Of a stretch of DNA of 64,000 nucleotides, positions 60,975-64,000 are shown piece after piece. Numbering within the stretch: position 1 is the first letter of the stretch; each line of letters starts with the position of its first letter. Source of the DNA: Prevotella sp. ne3005. GTDB taxonomy: Bacteria > Bacteroidota > Bacteroidia > Bacteroidales > Bacteroidaceae. The notes beneath the pieces are model-generated. The model was not told the DNA's origin. It searched no databases and was given only the letters and a program-made list of their open reading frames with translations. The stretch lies in assembly GCF_900110085.1 (NCBI RefSeq), contig NZ_FOCK01000003.1:361991-425990 (forward strand). Direction: 5' to 3'. Position numbers and translations under genes: made by a program.

Positions 60975-63530
60975 TTATTTTTCTGGAGGACCGAAATAGC
61001 TGTAGTGGTTGTCGTCTGGATTGATGACAAGGCGTTCTACTACTATTTCCGGATCAATCATTATCAGGCTTAATGTATGAGTACCTGCCGTACTTATTTC
61101 GAAGGAAACATCCAGCCAGCGCATGTTATCGAACACCTCGTTACGTCGCTCCCGCCGATAGCCGTTGAGTGCCATGTGCCCTGGTTCTGGTAACGGTTTC
61201 AGTTTCTTTGAACGTTTCAGATTCTGCGGTGTATATTCATCGAAAGTATCGACCAGTCCCCTGCGGGCATCGATGATCTTTATTTCCCCATTATCCATCT
61301 TAACACCTAGTCTGAGACCACGTTCTGGTTGCACATCCTGAGTAGGAAGTATACCGATAGCGATCTTCGTCAGCCCTTCCTTATTGATCTTTATCTGATA
61401 CTCCAATTTAGGGCCATTACCTGTTTCGTCGGATGGTGCCGTTACCGGATTGATACCCATACAGCCCTCGCCACGTCCCAGGTCGGGCAGCAACTGCCAT
61501 GATATACCGTTAGCTGGGATACATCTGCTGTAATGTATAGCCTCTATACCATACTCCTCAGTAGCAGTCTCAAGCAGAGGAATGGATGGGCGGGCATCCC
61601 GCTGTGGCACATATCGCAAATTGGGTAATTGATTGTGCTCAGGCATAAACCACTGCTGATAGCCGATATGCTTGTCGCGCATCATACCATTCCATTTTCC
61701 ACCAGCCATTTGGTGATTGTAATATTCCGTCAGCAATGAGTCTTTTGTAAAGAGTTCCTTTGCACGATCAGCAAAGGCATTAGCACGCACATCACCTCGG
61801 TCGGCATAATAATGGTTCTGCGTAACGGCATTGTATATTTCTGCCACACAGGCCGATGCTACAGCCGGATAATATACCAACTGATAATAGGCATCCTGAG
61901 CCTCAGCGGGTATGCGCAGCTTAAGAGCCTCGGCCTGTTCAGCTAACTGGCGCCACAACATGGTGACACGATTGCACTCGTTGTAGTTCTCGACACTGAA
62001 GACGCCAGGCACCTGAACCTCCGCCTTTCGCCAGAGATTGTATTTGGGATACTTGACAAGGATATCTGTCACCTCATCGGCCACATCTTCACCAAAGATT
62101 CCCGCAGCCCATTGCCTGACGTAAGCCTTTTCATCGCCAGCCTTAACAGCATCGGGATCCCAGGCATAATTCATGATGAAATCAATGGGGAGCTCTTTGG
62201 GCTTTAAGTCTCCCACGTTGATAATCCATATCCTGTCTATACCCGACTGATAAGCCAGATTCAGTTGCTCGCGCAGTTTGGGAATCGGTGAGGTGTTAAC
62301 CCAGCGGTCATTCCATGGGCCACCATTCATATCTATATGATAATAGAGTCCAACACCACCTTTACGCTGTCGTTCACTGGCAGGAGCAGTCCTTCGGATA
62401 TATCCCCAGTTATTGTCGCAGAGCAGGAGTGTAACATCGTCAGGCACATTGAATCCGGCATCATAATATCGCTGCACTTCGGTGAAGATGGCCCACAGCT
62501 GTGGAACTGCGTCAGGGCGGCCATAAATATCACTGATCATCTTACGCTGGCTTTCTATCACCTTCGAGAGTGTCTTCATATTATCCTCATCATTACCTTT
62601 TCCCATGGCTACATCTCCATCACCACGCATGCCAATAGTGACCAGGTTCTCATAGTTTTTGTTTCGCTCCATTCCCTCGCGGAAAAATTTGTCAAGTCTT
62701 TCCTTATTGACAGAATAGTCCCATGGTCCCACCTCGTTTCTACGGGTAGTATATTCCTTATGAGCTCGCATCATGGGTTCATGATGCGATGTTCCCATCA
62801 CAATACCGTATTCGTCGGCCAGTATTGGATTCAAAGGATCGTCTTCATTAAACCTTGAATCCCACATCGCCGGCCATAGATAGTTTGCCTTGAGCCTAAG
62901 TAGCAGTTCAAACATGCGGGTATAGGCCTTTGAGTTCTGACCGCCGAATTTTTCTTTTGTCCAACCTCCGAACGATGGCCACTCGTCATTGATAAATATG
63001 CCACGGTACTTTACCTTTGGCGACGGCTGTACCACTCTGCCAGCTGTATAGTATAAGTTATCCTGATGTCGCACTGGCACATCAGCCCACCAATACCATG
63101 GCGAGACCCCAATCTGTTTACTTATCTCGTATATACCATAGATGGTGCCACGCTTATCGCTACCAGCGATAACCAGATTGTCATCAACAAGATCTATCAG
63201 GTATGATTCCCACTGGCCACGAATTTTACTCACATCGATCTTTTTCCTGGCTATCAGGCCATCAATCAATCTGCTTTTGCCAATGGTTCCAGCTATGATA
63301 GAGCCTTTTCTTATCTGTCCTATGGTGACTTCAGCCTTTGTACCTGTCACCTTGCGTATGTCGTCAGCCAAGTCATTGGCTGCACGAGACACCCCTTTCC
63401 AGTCGCGACTATCAACGATAATCGGCGAAACCTTCCCTTTGTCTGCTATCGTGAATCCTTGCTGTTGAGCTACAGCAGTTAATCCCCACAGACAAAGAAT
63501 CATGATTATGTAGATTCTTCTCATATTCAT
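60975..63530 (-). CDS. GH115 alpha-glucuronidase
   Basis: The 851-residue exported enzyme (signal MNMRRIYIIMILCLWGLTAVA; the ATG at 63524 is an equal choice) matches GH115, which removes 4-O-methyl-glucuronic acid from xylan. Features: an N-terminal domain (about 20-165, with VDSRDWKGVSRAANDLADDI), the barrel with PKVKYRGIFINDEWPSFGGW (about 169-188), GTSHHEPMMRAHKEYTTRRN (about 245) and CDNNWGYIRR near 377, a helical region (about 490-640) and a C-terminal beta domain. It lies downstream of a susD gene behind a hairpin, so it belongs to a xylan-type locus that continues to the right. Confidence 0.93.
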   Translation of the reverse strand: MNMRRIYIIMILCLWGLTAVAQQQGFTIADKGKVSPIIVDSRDWKGVSRAANDLADDIRKVTGTKAEVTIGQIRKGSIIAGTIGKSRLIDGLIARKKIDVSKIRGQWESYLIDLVDDNLVIAGSDKRGTIYGIYEISKQIGVSPWYWWADVPVRHQDNLYYTAGRVVQPSPKVKYRGIFINDEWPSFGGWTKEKFGGQNSKAYTRMFELLLRLKANYLWPAMWDSRFNEDDPLNPILADEYGIVMGTSHHEPMMRAHKEYTTRRNEVGPWDYSVNKERLDKFFREGMERNKNYENLVTIGMRGDGDVAMGKGNDEDNMKTLSKVIESQRKMISDIYGRPDAVPQLWAIFTEVQRYYDAGFNVPDDVTLLLCDNNWGYIRRTAPASERQRKGGVGLYYHIDMNGGPWNDRWVNTSPIPKLREQLNLAYQSGIDRIWIINVGDLKPKELPIDFIMNYAWDPDAVKAGDEKAYVRQWAAGIFGEDVADEVTDILVKYPKYNLWRKAEVQVPGVFSVENYNECNRVTMLWRQLAEQAEALKLRIPAEAQDAYYQLVYYPAVASACVAEIYNAVTQNHYYADRGDVRANAFADRAKELFTKDSLLTEYYNHQMAGGKWNGMMRDKHIGYQQWFMPEHNQLPNLRYVPQRDARPSIPLLETATEEYGIEAIHYSRCIPANGISWQLLPDLGRGEGCMGINPVTAPSDETGNGPKLEYQIKINKEGLTKIAIGILPTQDVQPERGLRLGVKMDNGEIKIIDARRGLVDTFDEYTPQNLKRSKKLKPLPEPGHMALNGYRRERRNEVFDNMRWLDVSFEISTAGTHTLSLIMIDPEIVVERLVINPDDNHYSYFGPPEK

Positions 63531-63554
63531 TAGCTTTTAACGATAATTGAAAAA

Positions 63555-63586
63555 GAGTACATTCTGTCTCACGACAGGATGTACTC
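63555..63586 (-). terminator. Hairpin between susD and GH115
   Basis: GAGTACATTCTGTC (63555-63568) pairs with GACAGGATGTACTC (63573-63586) with one wobble and a 4-base loop, followed on the minus strand by CTTTT. It would stop or reduce transcription from susD into GH115. Confidence 0.8.
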
Positions 63587-63631
63587 TGCCAACTTTTTAC
63601 TATTCAATTAACTAACTATGTAAAACCTAAA

Positions 63632-64000
63632 CTAATTCCGATATGCGGGATTTTGATAATTGGCTTTCTCCTCATCAGTCATCTCCATTCCGTCGAGCTG
63701 ACCCTGTGGGATAGGACGGATGTAGTAACCGGCGGGAATATCACGCTTAAACTCCTGAAGATCCTTGTCAGTATAGCCAGAGCCTGCGATGCGATAGGTA
63801 CTTGCACGCTCTGCCCACTTCTGGGTGCGAACCAGGTCGAACCAACGGTATCCCTCACCCCAGAACTCACGGCTACGCTCGTCGAGGATGAAGTCGATGG
63901 TGATCGTTGCAGGTGTGGCAGCAACCATAGCTGCGCTGTTGTCAACAGAGACGGATACGTTGTCGTTCTGAGAGAATGTCTGCTTACCGGCACGGGCACG
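63632..64000 (-). CDS. SusD/RagB-type lipoprotein, C-terminal fragment
   Basis: The right edge cuts this gene; about 122 codons to the TAA at 63632 are visible. ITIDFILDERSREFWGEGYR followed by WFDLVRTQKWAERA, and the ending IRPIPQGQLDG with NYQNPAYRN, are diagnostic of the SusD C-terminus. The N-terminus and a partner susC should lie beyond the window. With GH115 downstream, a glucuronoxylan locus is inferred. Confidence 0.92.
   Translation of the reverse strand, partial: RARAGKQTFSQNDNVSVSVDNSAAMVAATPATITIDFILDERSREFWGEGYRWFDLVRTQKWAERASTYRIAGSGYTDKDLQEFKRDIPAGYYIRPIPQGQLDGMEMTDEEKANYQNPAYRN

Overview
This window is a stretch of a Bacteroidales genome, most likely Prevotella or a close relative. 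The reasons are three SusC/SusD-type components with many glycoside hydrolases, a hybrid two-component regulator, an ECF sigma / DUF4974 pair, and a Bacteroidota promoter pattern (TTTG, about 19 bases, TAnnTTTG) seen upstream of several genes. Assignment to genus is inference from protein style only. No tRNA, rRNA, CRISPR array, insertion sequence or prophage was seen.

Layout. 1-5.4 kb is housekeeping: the end of a DUF2520 protein, dprA and a DUF2851 protein (minus strand), then a tRNA-dihydrouridine synthase and glutamine synthetase (plus). 5.5-12.4 kb on the minus strand is a sensing and sugar locus: ECF sigma factor, short DUF4974 anti-sigma, TonB-type outer-membrane barrel with an STN domain, then GH97 and a CE2-like esterase. 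12.5-15.1 kb is nrdDG, the anaerobic ribonucleotide reductase. 15.3-19.5 kb on the plus strand holds lemA, a DUF2207 membrane protein, ruvB, coaD and ybeY. 19.6-26.2 kb (minus) is a GH35 galactosidase / sugar porter / DUF5107-TPR operon. 26.2-26.9 kb is a mostly non-coding gap holding a phased palindrome array and a 32-residue orphan ORF followed by two related hairpins. 26.9-29.6 kb is a large MscS-type channel.

From 29.6 kb to the right edge the window is polysaccharide-utilisation DNA. A membrane regulator with a sensor propeller and AraC-type DNA-binding domain but no kinase precedes susC, susD, a modular surface glycan-binding lipoprotein and three GH43 enzymes. Two of the GH43s look like endo-arabinanases, so arabinan (pectin side chain) is the likely substrate. 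Opposite lie a GH2 enzyme and a propeller-DUF362 fusion. A complete hybrid two-component regulator overlaps a GH28 pectinase gene. GH2 beta-galactosidase and GH29 fucosidase follow on the other strand, then GH115 alpha-glucuronidase and the 3' end of another susD, which begins a probable glucuronoxylan locus. Together the enzymes would strip arabinan, galactan, galacturonan, fucose and glucuronic-acid decorations from plant cell-wall glycans.

The least explained features are three intergenic arrays of 15-base quasi-palindromes repeating every 22 bases (near 255-335, 26301-26359 and 60645-60745), the orphan small ORF with an unusually strong Shine-Dalgarno and two paired hairpins, the kinase-less propeller/AraC regulator with a 21-base-spaced direct repeat upstream of susC, and a repeat-like palindrome inserted in frame in a GH2 gene.
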